NCBI GenBank assembly: GCA_947484245.1
Contig: CANKOT010000015.1
Coordinates: forward strand, 1-32,358
DNA: 32,358 nucleotides
DNA from: Comamonadaceae bacterium
GTDB taxonomy: Bacteria; Pseudomonadota; Gammaproteobacteria; Burkholderiales; Burkholderiaceae
Direction: 5' to 3'
Positions within the stretch are counted from its first letter, which is position 1. Each line of letters starts with the position of its first letter. The notes beneath the pieces are model-generated. The model saw only the letters and a list, made by a program, of their open reading frames with translations. It had not been told where the DNA came from and did no database searches. The position numbers and the translations under genes are program-made. Shown in pieces: positions 19,555 through 27,203 of this stretch.

Positions 19555-21632
19555 TAAGGGGGTGAAGAATCGTCCGAGGGGGTTTCGTCGACATTCAGGG
19601 CAATGGCAATTGGGCCTGTGGCTGAATCTTCAAGCTCTTCCAAGCCATCCTCGCCGGCCTCTGGATGAGGGCTGCTGGTGTCTAAGGATGACAATTTCTC
19701 TATCACCGTGCCGTTGACATCAAGTGCCATCGCATCAACTGCACCCAATTGCACCTTGACTTTGTCGCCTCGCGCCAAACCAGAGGCGCCGACGACTGTC
19801 AACATCAAGGGCAAATTGTCGGCACGAACCAACCAACTGCCACCCGCCATTTCTTTGACCAAATTCGCAAGTACTTCGGTGATGTTTTCTTGTTTTAAAT
19901 ACTGCAGCGTCCAAAAACGTTCCATGCCCGATTGATAGCTGTTGTAAGCGGTATAGGCTGCATCGAAGGCGCTGATGATGGCAAACATTTGCGCATCTTT
20001 GGGTTTGAACGGCGCAGCCAGCGCTGCGGTGGCACCATGTTTGGCGCAGGCAATGATTTGCCATTGGTTCACCAAATCGGTGTAGCGACGCAGCGGCGAA
20101 GTGCTCCAAGCATAAGCGGGGACACCAATGCCGGCATGCGGCAGCGCTTTGGTGCCCATGCGCACCTTGACGCCGGGAGCCATGCTGGCTTGACTGCGGT
20201 AAATGGCTGGCACCCCCAAGCTGGCCAGCCATTGCCCCCAGGTGCTGTTGGCCAAAATCATGGCCTCTGCCACAATCAAATCTAGGGGCGCGCCGCGCTG
20301 ACGCACACTGATTTGCACCGTCTCATGACCTGTGGGGGGCGCATCACTTTGGGTGCGTTGCAAGCGGAAGTTGTAGTCGGGACGGTTGAAGGTTTCAGGT
20401 TTGCCGCGCACCACTTCACGACCCGCTTTGAGGTGCTGCGCTAAGCGCCAGAAAAATGCCAGGCTTTCATGTGAAATCGGCAACTGAGGCTCACCGCTGC
20501 GGGGTGCAGGCGCGCTGTCTTCGAGCCAAGCTTGAGTGACCCACGCATCGAGTTGATCATGGCGCAAATTGGCCGCAATAGGAACGCGCTCTAATTTGGT
20601 TTCACTGTGTTGAATGCTGAGCGTGGCTTCATCGAAGGTGACATAAAGCGACACCGCAGGACAGGCTTGGCCTTCTGCCAAGGTGTATTGCTGAACCACT
20701 TCGTCGGGCAGCATGGTTATTTTGTAGCCTGGCATGTAAACCGTCGACAAGCGTGAACGACCCAATTGATCAACGGCGCTGTTGGGCTCAATGGCCAAAC
20801 CCGGTGCGGCAATGTGGATGCCGACCACCACGGTGCCCGAACCAAGTCCTTGTACAGACAAGGCGTCGTCAATCTCCGTGGTTTGAGAATCGTCAATCGA
20901 GTAGGCCTGTACCGTGGCCGTTGGCAGCGCATCAACAATGCGCGGGGCTTCTAATTTTGGAAAGCCGGTGCCCTTTGGAAAGTTGTCAAACAAGAAACGT
21001 TGCCAATGAAAATCGTAGGCACTGGCAATCGCTCCAGCATTTTGTAAAAGCGTGAGGGGTGCGGTTTGGCTACTGCGGCTGGCCTCCACCACGGCTTTGT
21101 ACTCCGGCGCATTTTTGTCGGGCCTGAATAAAATTTTGTAGAGCTGATCTTTGATGGGTGCAGGGCATTCACCTGCGATCAATTGATGTGACCAGTGTTC
21201 AATTTGCGCCACGATTTGCTTTTTCTTTTCAATGCCTGCCAAGGCCAACTGAACCGTTTCTGAGGCGGCTTTTTTGAACCGACCTTTGCCTGCACGGCGG
21301 AAATAATGAGGGGCTTCGTAAAGACGAATGAGTGCGCCCACTTGGTGTGCAAGGCTTGCATCGGCACTGAAATACTCGCGAGCGATGTCGGCAAAACCAA
21401 ATTCGGTTTCAGGCGCAAACTCCCAGGCCAAATCAAGCTCAATACTTTGGCTCATGATGGCGGCTTCGGCCAGCAATTGCGCAGGGGCAGGCTTGTCAAA
21501 TTTCAAAAGTACGTTGGCACCTTTGACCTTGACTCTTTTGCCGCTGTCCAACTCCACCTGCACAGAGGCCTCTGCCTCTGACAGGATGCGTCCGGCTAAA
21601 AATTTGCCAGCTTCTTCAAACAATAAAAACAT
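19554..21632 (-). CDS. RNB-domain exoribonuclease (RNase II/R family)
   Basis: 692-residue protein with a hydrolytic 3'-5' exoribonuclease RNB catalytic domain. The metal-binding aspartates are in SIDDSQTTEIDDALS (residues 245-259), and the motif TSPLRRYTDLVNQW lies near residue 510. The N-terminal 230 residues do not look like the double cold-shock domains of RNase R, and the C-terminus ends in an acidic, Ser/Pro-rich tail (about 650-692) instead of a basic one. It may therefore be the RNase II-like group common in Burkholderiales rather than canonical Rnr. The start ATG 21632 lacks a Shine-Dalgarno sequence; a GACAAT hexamer lies 7 bases upstream. It heads the - strand group with the TonB-like gene, mtgA and ruvC. 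Confidence 0.9.
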   Translation of the reverse strand: MFLLFEEAGKFLAGRILSEAEASVQVELDSGKRVKVKGANVLLKFDKPAPAQLLAEAAIMSQSIELDLAWEFAPETEFGFADIAREYFSADASLAHQVGALIRLYEAPHYFRRAGKGRFKKAASETVQLALAGIEKKKQIVAQIEHWSHQLIAGECPAPIKDQLYKILFRPDKNAPEYKAVVEASRSSQTAPLTLLQNAGAIASAYDFHWQRFLFDNFPKGTGFPKLEAPRIVDALPTATVQAYSIDDSQTTEIDDALSVQGLGSGTVVVGIHIAAPGLAIEPNSAVDQLGRSRLSTVYMPGYKITMLPDEVVQQYTLAEGQACPAVSLYVTFDEATLSIQHSETKLERVPIAANLRHDQLDAWVTQAWLEDSAPAPRSGEPQLPISHESLAFFWRLAQHLKAGREVVRGKPETFNRPDYNFRLQRTQSDAPPTGHETVQISVRQRGAPLDLIVAEAMILANSTWGQWLASLGVPAIYRSQASMAPGVKVRMGTKALPHAGIGVPAYAWSTSPLRRYTDLVNQWQIIACAKHGATAALAAPFKPKDAQMFAIISAFDAAYTAYNSYQSGMERFWTLQYLKQENITEVLANLVKEMAGGSWLVRADNLPLMLTVVGASGLARGDKVKVQLGAVDAMALDVNGTVIEKLSSLDTSSPHPEAGEDGLEELEDSATGPIAIALNVDETPSDDSSPP

Positions 21633-21645
21633 GGGCTAGATTGTC
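21633..21645 (-). promoter_or_regulatory. Predicted -10 element abutting the RNB exoribonuclease start
   Basis: On the - strand GACAAT (21645-21640) is followed by seven bases (CTAGCCC) and the ATG. No Shine-Dalgarno sequence lies between the hexamer and the start. No convincing -35 at 16-18 bases. Confidence 0.4.
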
Positions 21646-21728
21646 CCATGAGGAGCCCCCCTGAGGAGGTGGGGTTGGGTAAATCTAAAATTCCTGACTT
21701 TGGCGGGGAAGCGAAGGATAATCAGACC

Positions 21729-22883
21729 ATGCGACGTGTGATCGAAAAGCCCAGCTTGTTGTCTCGAATCCTTTATTTATTTGAAGGATTTGATGGCCCT
21801 TTGGCGTTTGCGGTCTTTGTACTGGCCTGCGCCGGAATGCTGATCATGTATTCCTCTGGATTCGATCATGGCACCCGCTTTGTCGATCATGGCCGAAACA
21901 TGCTCATTGCCGCTGTCATCATGTTTGGCATGGCCCAAATTCCTCCCCAAAGATTGATGACGCTGGCTGTGCCCATTTACACGGTGGGCGTCATGCTTTT
22001 GATTGCGGTGGCCATTTTTGGCATCACCAAAAAGGGTGCCAAGCGCTGGCTCAATGTCGGGGTGGTGATTCAACCCAGTGAAATTTTAAAAATTGCCATG
22101 CCCTTGATGTTGGCGTGGTGGTTCCAAAAGCGAGAGGGTCAACTTCGACCCCTCGATTTTTTGGTGGCGGGCCTTTTGCTTTTGGTGCCTGTGGGTTTGA
22201 TCATGCGTCAACCCGATCTGGGCACCGCATTGTTGGTTTTAAGTACAGGCATTGCCGTTTTGTTTTTTGCGGGACTTAGCTGGCGTCTCATTTTGCCGCC
22301 TGTCTTTCTGGGCGTGGTTGGCATCGTTTTGTTGGTGGTTTTCGAATCTGAATTGTGCGCGCAAGGGGTTGATTGGAAAGTCCTTCACGAGTACCAACGC
22401 CAAAGGGTTTGCACGCTTCTTGACCCCGCCCGTGATCCCTTGGGCAAAGGTTTCCACATCATCCAGGGCATGATTGCCATCGGCTCGGGAGGGTTTTGGG
22501 GTAAGGGATTCATGCAAGGAACGCAAACGCATCTGGAGTTCATCCCAGAGAGAACCACAGACTTTATTTTTGCTGCGTTCTCGGAAGAGTTTGGTTTGGT
22601 CGGCACGCTTTTGCTCATTACCGGCTTTTTCTTTTTGGTCTTCAGGGGCTTGGTCATTGCCCGTGAGGCCCCGACGCTTTTCACCCGATTGCTGGCGGGC
22701 AGCGTGAGCATGATTTTCTTTACCTATGCCTTCGTTAACATGGGCATGGTCAGCGGCATCTTGCCGGTGGTCGGCGTGCCCTTGCCCTTTATCAGCTATG
22801 GAGGTACAGCCATGGTGACCTTGGGCCTTGGCTTGGGTATTTTGATGTCCATTGCCAAAGCCAAACGCTTGGTCCAGACCTGA
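21729..22883 (+). CDS. rodA: Elongation SEDS peptidoglycan glycosyltransferase RodA
   Basis: Polytopic SEDS protein, 384 residues from ATG 21729 (MRRVIEKPSLL). This start is preferred because an AAGCGAAGGATAA purine-rich site precedes it; the frame also has an earlier ATG at 21648, whose extra residues look non-family. Motifs include GAKRWLNVGVVIQPSEILKIA, RQPDLGTALLVLS, FIPERTTDFIFAAFSEEFGL and the C-terminal VPLPFISYGGTAMV. The shape matches RodA rather than FtsW, and ftsW is already present at 8132-9415. RodA normally pairs with the transpeptidase PBP2 (mrdA), which is not adjacent here. Confidence 0.93.
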   Translation: MRRVIEKPSLLSRILYLFEGFDGPLAFAVFVLACAGMLIMYSSGFDHGTRFVDHGRNMLIAAVIMFGMAQIPPQRLMTLAVPIYTVGVMLLIAVAIFGITKKGAKRWLNVGVVIQPSEILKIAMPLMLAWWFQKREGQLRPLDFLVAGLLLLVPVGLIMRQPDLGTALLVLSTGIAVLFFAGLSWRLILPPVFLGVVGIVLLVVFESELCAQGVDWKVLHEYQRQRVCTLLDPARDPLGKGFHIIQGMIAIGSGGFWGKGFMQGTQTHLEFIPERTTDFIFAAFSEEFGLVGTLLLITGFFFLVFRGLVIAREAPTLFTRLLAGSVSMIFFTYAFVNMGMVSGILPVVGVPLPFISYGGTAMVTLGLGLGILMSIAKAKRLVQT

Positions 22884-22952
22884 CCAAGCCATGTTCAAGG
22901 CGCGGCTTGTGTTTTTCCCGTCCCTCTGTGTGCAGGGCCTTCAGAGCTTGCC

Positions 22953-22964
22953 TACAATGCACAC
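22953..22964 (+). promoter_or_regulatory. Predicted -10 element abutting tldD start
   Basis: TACAAT at 22953-22958 is followed by six bases (GCACAC) and the tldD ATG. The 40 bases upstream contain no Shine-Dalgarno sequence. The -35 region (around 22929-22935) is a poor match. Confidence 0.45.
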
Positions 22965-24425
22965 ATGATTTCACGCGAACCCACCATTGAACGCCTGGCC
23001 ACGGCCAGATCTTTGCTGCTCGAACCTTTTGGTTTGGACGAAACGCATTTGGCCAAAGCTTTGAGCGCCATCAAAGCGCACAAAGTGGACGATGCCGATT
23101 TGTATTTCCAATACACCCGCTCAGAGGGCTGGAGTCTGGAAGAGGGCATTGTGAAAACGGGCAGTTTCAGCATTGACCAAGGCGTTGGTGTGCGCGCTGT
23201 GGCTGGCGAAAAAACGGCTTTTGCTTATTCAGACGATATTTCTGAAGCATCGCTGATGGATGCGGCCGTTACCGTCAGAGCCATTGCACAAGCCAGTCAA
23301 AATCGCAAAGCCAAAGTGCCTGCGCGCAAGGTCGCTGGCATGCGATCTTTGTACCCCTCGCTTGATCCCATGGGGACTTTGAACAGCACCGATAAAGTGA
23401 AATTGCTGGGAAAGGTCGAGCAGTTGGCCCGTGCCAAAGACCCGCGCGTGGTGCAAGTCATGGCGGGCTTGGCCAGTGAGTATGACGTGGTCATGGTGGC
23501 GCGAGCTGATGGCACTTTGGCTGCCGATGTGCGTCCCCTGGTGCGCCTCTCTGTCACCGTCATCGCTGAACAAAATGGCCGCCGTGAGGTCGGCAGCGGT
23601 GGTGGTGGCGGTCGATTTGGTTTGGCCTATTTTGACGATGCCATGGTCAACACTTATGTGAACGACGCTGTGCATGCGGCTTTGACCAATTTGGATGCGC
23701 GCCCAGCCCCTGCCGGTGTCATGACCGTGGTGCTTGGGCCAGGCTGGCCGGGCGTGCTGTTGCATGAAGCCATTGGCCATGGCTTGGAAGGCGATTTCAA
23801 CCGCAAAGGCTCAAGCGCGTTTAGCGGCATGATTGGCAAGCGCGTCGCAGCAAAGGGCGTGACCGTGTTGGACGATGGCACCATTTCTGATCGACGTGGT
23901 TCTTTGAATGTGGACGATGAAGGTTGCCCCAGCCAACGCAATGTGCTCATCGAAGACGGCATTTTGAAAGGCTACATCCAAGACGCCATGAACGCAAGGC
24001 TGATGGGCGTGAAGCCCACGGGCAATGGTCGCCGTGAAAGCTATGCGCACATTCCAATGCCGCGCATGACCAACACTTACATGCTGGGTGGCGATCAATC
24101 ACCCGAAGAGATTGTCGCCAGCATCAAGAAAGGTTTGTACGCCACCAACTTCGGTGGTGGGCAAGTGGACATTACCAGTGGCAAGTTTGTTTTCTCTGCC
24201 AGCGAAGCTTACTGGGTAGAAAACGGCAAGATTCAATACCCTGTGAAAGGGGCAACTTTGGTCGGCAGTGGGCCAGAATGTCTGAAACAAGTCAGCATGA
24301 TTGGCAATGACATGCGCCTTGATTCTGGTGTGGGAGTTTGCGGCAAAGAAGGGCAAAGTGTGCCTGTGGGTGTGGGTCAGCCCACCTTGCGCATTGAGGG
24401 CCTCACCGTGGGCGGCACGGCTTAA
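22965..24425 (+). CDS. tldD: Metalloprotease TldD
   Basis: 486-residue zinc protease subunit that works with TldE/PmbA, known for processing microcin B17, CcdA and other unfolded peptides. The HExxxH metal-binding motif is H267-E-A-I-G-H272 (LLHEAIGHGLEGD). N-terminal ADLYFQYTRSEGWSLEEGIVK and SIDQGVGVRAVAGEKTAFAYSD are TldD signatures, and GGGQVDITSGKFVFSASEAYWVENGKI is present near the C-terminus. Length is as in E. coli (481). It begins 81 bases after rodA with its own likely promoter. No tldE/pmbA gene is in the window. Confidence 0.96.
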   Translation: MISREPTIERLATARSLLLEPFGLDETHLAKALSAIKAHKVDDADLYFQYTRSEGWSLEEGIVKTGSFSIDQGVGVRAVAGEKTAFAYSDDISEASLMDAAVTVRAIAQASQNRKAKVPARKVAGMRSLYPSLDPMGTLNSTDKVKLLGKVEQLARAKDPRVVQVMAGLASEYDVVMVARADGTLAADVRPLVRLSVTVIAEQNGRREVGSGGGGGRFGLAYFDDAMVNTYVNDAVHAALTNLDARPAPAGVMTVVLGPGWPGVLLHEAIGHGLEGDFNRKGSSAFSGMIGKRVAAKGVTVLDDGTISDRRGSLNVDDEGCPSQRNVLIEDGILKGYIQDAMNARLMGVKPTGNGRRESYAHIPMPRMTNTYMLGGDQSPEEIVASIKKGLYATNFGGGQVDITSGKFVFSASEAYWVENGKIQYPVKGATLVGSGPECLKQVSMIGNDMRLDSGVGVCGKEGQSVPVGVGQPTLRIEGLTVGGTA

Positions 24426-24470
24426 ACTCTGGGTTTGTTGATCTGTTTTCAGAAAACTCAGCAAAACTTG

Positions 24471-24479
24471 TGCTACATT
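24471..24479 (+). promoter_or_regulatory. Predicted extended -10 promoter of the aro leader transcript
   Basis: TGCTACATT has the form of an extended -10 element (TGn followed by TACATT at 24474-24479). Transcription would start at about 24486-24488, at the ATG of the leader peptide. A 13-base inverted repeat, GTTTT-CAG-AAAAC (24445-24457), lies just upstream and might be an operator or the remains of a tldD terminator. Confidence 0.45.
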
Positions 24480-24487
24480 CTTTCTCC

Positions 24488-24562
24488 ATGAACCAGCGCT
24501 ACAGCTCATTTGGCTTTTATTTTGCATTCTCAGTCCCAGGCGGACGAGAGGCCAGCGCATAA
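24488..24562 (+). CDS. Phe/Tyr-rich attenuator leader peptide for DAHP synthase
   Basis: A 24-codon ORF with Phe and Tyr codons clustered at codons 5-14 (peptide YSSFGFYFAF: four Phe, two Tyr in ten residues), then a Gly/Arg/Ala tail and TAA at 24560-24562. It sits directly before a terminator hairpin (24582-24615) and the DAHP synthase gene. This is the arrangement of ribosome-mediated transcription attenuators such as pheL and trpL: scarce charged tRNA-Phe or tRNA-Tyr would stall the ribosome on the clustered codons. The function is inferred from composition and position. It lacks a Shine-Dalgarno sequence and may be translated from a leaderless mRNA. Confidence 0.8.
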   Translation: MNQRYSSFGFYFAFSVPGGREASA

Positions 24563-24588
24563 GTCACTGAACCCCTCTACCAACCGCC
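24539..24588 (+). promoter_or_regulatory. Predicted antiterminator of the aro attenuator
   Basis: GGCGG (24539-24543) can pair with CCGCC (24584-24588), the 5' arm of the terminator, and AGAGG (24547-24551) with CCTCT (24574-24578). This gives one coaxial stem with a small internal loop that excludes the terminator. The upstream arm begins about 10 bases after the last Phe codon, so a ribosome stalled on the Phe/Tyr cluster could leave it free, while one at the stop codon would cover it. Confidence 0.65.
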
Positions 24589-24615
24589 GGACTCAACCCC
24601 CGGCGGTTTTTTTTT
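24582..24615 (+). terminator. Rho-independent terminator (attenuator) before DAHP synthase
   Basis: Perfect 9-bp stem AACCGCCGG / CCGGCGGTT (24582-24590 and 24600-24608) with a 9-base loop, running straight into nine T residues (24607-24615). It lies 36 bases before the DAHP synthase ATG and 20 bases after the leader peptide stop, so it is placed to abort transcription when the leader is fully translated. Confidence 0.9.
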
Positions 24616-24651
24616 GATGCCAACTTTTTATTTTTCAGACAGGAGTACACG

Positions 24652-25776
24652 ATGAACACCAAAGCCAAAGCCAGTTCGGAGCCTCGTTATGTCAACCCCT
24701 TGGACCGCATGGGGCAGACCGACGACGAACGCATCAAGGACATCACCGTGCTTCCACCACCCGAACATTTAATGCGCTTTTTCCCCATCACGGGAACGGC
24801 TGTGGAAACTTTGATTTCGCAGACCCGCCGCAAAATTCACAACATCATCGCGGGCAAGGACGATCGCTTATTGGTGGTCATTGGCCCTTGCTCGATTCAC
24901 GACCCTGCTGCTGCACTGGAATACGCGAGACGCTTAAAGCCCTTGCGCGACAAGTACCAAGGCAGCTTGGAAATTGTGATGCGTGTCTACTTCGAAAAAC
25001 CGCGAACCACGGTGGGTTGGAAAGGCTTGATCAACGACCCTTACCTTGATGAAAGTTACAGAATTGATGAAGGCTTGCGCATCGCCCGCCAATTGCTGAT
25101 TGAAATTAACCGCCAAGGGCTACCGGCTGGCAGTGAATTTTTGGATGTGATTTCACCCCAATACATTGGTGACCTGATCAGCTGGGGGGCCATTGGCGCA
25201 CGAACCACTGAAAGCCAAGTTCACCGTGAATTGGCGTCCGGCCTGTCAGCACCCATTGGTTTTAAAAATGGTACCGATGGCAACATCAAAATTGCCACGG
25301 ATGCGATACAAGCTGCAGCACGTGGGCACCACTTTTTGTCTGTGCACAAGAACGGCCAAGTGGCCGTTGTGCAAACTCAAGGCAACCCCGATTGCCACGT
25401 CATTTTGCGGGGTGGCAAAGCGCCCAATTACGACGAAGCCAGCGTGAATGCAGCATGCAAAGACCTGGAAGCCGCCAAATTGCCACCGACATTGATGGTC
25501 GATTGCAGCCATGCCAACAGCAGCAAACAGCATGAACGGCAGGTGAATGTGACGCAAGACATTGCGGCACAAGTCAGTAAAGGCTCACGTCAAATATTTG
25601 GTGTGATGGTGGAAAGCCACATTGAGTCTGGCGCTCAAAAATTCACACCCGGTAAAGACGATGTGACTGCATTGAAATATGCGCAGAGCATTACCGATGC
25701 ATGCATTGGCTGGGCTGATAGCGAAAAAGTATTGGACATTTTGGCCAAGGCGGTTGAAGCAAGGCGCAAAAAATAA
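24652..25776 (+). CDS. 3-deoxy-7-phosphoheptulonate (DAHP) synthase, class I
   Basis: Condenses phosphoenolpyruvate with erythrose 4-phosphate, the first step of the shikimate pathway. 374 residues of the class I AroF/AroG/AroH type: GPCSIHD at 78-84, EKPRTTVGWKG at 115-125 (substrate-binding KPR), GFKNGTDGN, and the metal-site region VDCSHANSSKQ. A good ribosome-binding site (CAGGAGTACACG) precedes ATG 24652. Which amino acid inhibits the enzyme cannot be read safely, but the Phe/Tyr codons in its leader suggest a Phe- or Tyr-responsive isozyme. The stop is separated from the mpl stop on the other strand by one base. Confidence 0.95.
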   Translation: MNTKAKASSEPRYVNPLDRMGQTDDERIKDITVLPPPEHLMRFFPITGTAVETLISQTRRKIHNIIAGKDDRLLVVIGPCSIHDPAAALEYARRLKPLRDKYQGSLEIVMRVYFEKPRTTVGWKGLINDPYLDESYRIDEGLRIARQLLIEINRQGLPAGSEFLDVISPQYIGDLISWGAIGARTTESQVHRELASGLSAPIGFKNGTDGNIKIATDAIQAAARGHHFLSVHKNGQVAVVQTQGNPDCHVILRGGKAPNYDEASVNAACKDLEAAKLPPTLMVDCSHANSSKQHERQVNVTQDIAAQVSKGSRQIFGVMVESHIESGAQKFTPGKDDVTALKYAQSITDACIGWADSEKVLDILAKAVEARRKK

Positions 25777-25777
25777 A

Positions 25778-27172
25778 CTATTTTTTCTGCTTCAAGGCAT
25801 TCATTAATTTGTCGTGAATCCCGCCAAAGCCCCCATTGCTCATGCACAGCAAGTGGTCGCCAGCTTGCGCGTGCTTCATGACTTCATTGACCAACTCATC
25901 GATGCTCGCAGCCACATGCGCTTTCTTGCCCATTTCAGCCAAGGTGGCGTTGGCGTCCCAATCTAGGCCGCCGCTGTGGCAAAAAGACAGGTCGGCCTGC
26001 GCAAGGCTCCAAGGCAGTTGAGACTTCATGGTGCCCAGTTTCATGGTGTTGCTGCGAGGCTCAAAGATGGCCAAAATCCGCTGCGAAGCACCAACTTGCC
26101 TTCTGAGTCCGTCCAGCGTGGTCCGAATGGCGGTGGGATGATGTGCGAAATCGTCGTACACCGTGACGCCGTCCACCGTGCCGCGAACTTCCATGCGGCG
26201 CTTCACGTTTTGGAAATTCGACAAGGCTTGCGCTGCAATTTCGGGTAACACACCCACATGCTCGGCCGCTGCCATGGCCGCCAAAGCATTCAGTTGATTG
26301 TGAACGCCCCCCAAAGACCAATTGACGTGCGCCACTTTGCGGCCTTGCAGCATGACATCAAAATCACTGGGCTCGCCGTGGGCTGTGAAGTCACTCACGG
26401 CTGCGCCAAAGCTTCTGACCTCGCTCCAACAACCTTGCGACACCACACGCGCCAAACTCTCTTCCAAGCCATTGATCACCAATCGCCCTTGGCCAGGCAC
26501 CGTTCTAACCAAATGGTGAAATTGTTTTTCGATGGCCTCGAGGTCCTCAAAAATATCGGCGTGATCAAACTCCAGATTGTTCAGCAGCGCCGTGCGTGGA
26601 CGGTAATGTACAAATTTGCTGCGCTTGTCAAAAAATGCCGTGTCGTATTCGTCGGCTTCAATGACAAAGTAATTGCGCGAATGGCCGGGTGCCACTTCGC
26701 CCAGTCGGGCGGAGACATCAAAGTTCAGCGGCACGCCGCCGACCAAGAAGCCTGGTTTGAGACCGGCAACTTCTAAGATCCAAGTGAGCATCGAGGTGGT
26801 GGAGGTTTTGCCATGGGTGCCCGCCACTGCCATCACGTGGCGCCCTTGGAGGACATGTTCGGACAACCACTGAGGCCCACTGGTGTAGGGCGCGCCTGAC
26901 TCCAAAATTGCTTCCATCAGGGGAAATTTGGGCTCACCTGTGGCAAGTCGGCTTCGGCTGACGACATTGCCAATGACGTACAAATCGGGTTTAAGCTTCA
27001 TTTGGTCAACGCCAAAACCCTCAATCAACTCAATGCCCAAAGCGGCCAGTTGGTGGCTCATGGGGGGATAAACGCCCGCATCACAACCCGTGACCCGGTG
27101 ACCGGCTTCTCTGGCCAATGCGGCCAAGCCGCCCATGAAGGTTCCGCAGATGCCCAAAATATGAATATGCAT
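25778..27172 (-). CDS. mpl: UDP-MurNAc:L-Ala-gamma-D-Glu-meso-DAP ligase Mpl
   Basis: Murein-recycling ligase of 464 residues that joins the tripeptide recovered from old wall directly to UDP-MurNAc. It is a Mur ligase like MurC but with the Mpl-type N-terminus HIHILGICGTFMGGLAALAREAGH, P-loop GTHGKTST (118-125), EADEYDTAFFDKRSKFVHYRP, HNQLNALAAMAAA, and C-terminal DDFAHHPTAIRTTL and MSNGGFGGIHDKL. MurC is encoded separately at 10470-11879. The start is divergent from the 27204 gene with only 31 bases between; TAAAAT lies 6 bases before the ATG and no Shine-Dalgarno sequence is seen. Confidence 0.96.
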   Translation of the reverse strand: MHIHILGICGTFMGGLAALAREAGHRVTGCDAGVYPPMSHQLAALGIELIEGFGVDQMKLKPDLYVIGNVVSRSRLATGEPKFPLMEAILESGAPYTSGPQWLSEHVLQGRHVMAVAGTHGKTSTTSMLTWILEVAGLKPGFLVGGVPLNFDVSARLGEVAPGHSRNYFVIEADEYDTAFFDKRSKFVHYRPRTALLNNLEFDHADIFEDLEAIEKQFHHLVRTVPGQGRLVINGLEESLARVVSQGCWSEVRSFGAAVSDFTAHGEPSDFDVMLQGRKVAHVNWSLGGVHNQLNALAAMAAAEHVGVLPEIAAQALSNFQNVKRRMEVRGTVDGVTVYDDFAHHPTAIRTTLDGLRRQVGASQRILAIFEPRSNTMKLGTMKSQLPWSLAQADLSFCHSGGLDWDANATLAEMGKKAHVAASIDELVNEVMKHAQAGDHLLCMSNGGFGGIHDKLMNALKQKK

Positions 27173-27203
27173 AAGGGCATTTTAGGCGGTGCACAATGGA
27201 GAG
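27173..27203. promoter_or_regulatory. Overlapping divergent promoters of mpl and the 27204 gene
   Basis: The whole space between the two divergent start codons is 31 bases. On the - strand TAAAAT (27184-27179) stands 6 bases before the mpl ATG; on the + strand CACAAT (27192-27197) stands 6 bases before ATG 27204. Any -35 element of each promoter would fall at or inside the start of the opposite gene. GGAGAG directly abuts ATG 27204, which is closer than a normal Shine-Dalgarno spacing. Confidence 0.45.

Noticed and set aside
22239..22898. 219-codon - strand ORF opposite rodA
   Set aside because: Antisense shadow of a membrane protein gene; polar, His/Gln/Asn-rich composition typical of reversed hydrophobic codons.
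25774..25780. One-base gap between the DAHP synthase and mpl stops, considered as a gene fusion or assembly error
   Set aside because: Both proteins end at normal family lengths; simple tail-to-tail packing explains it.
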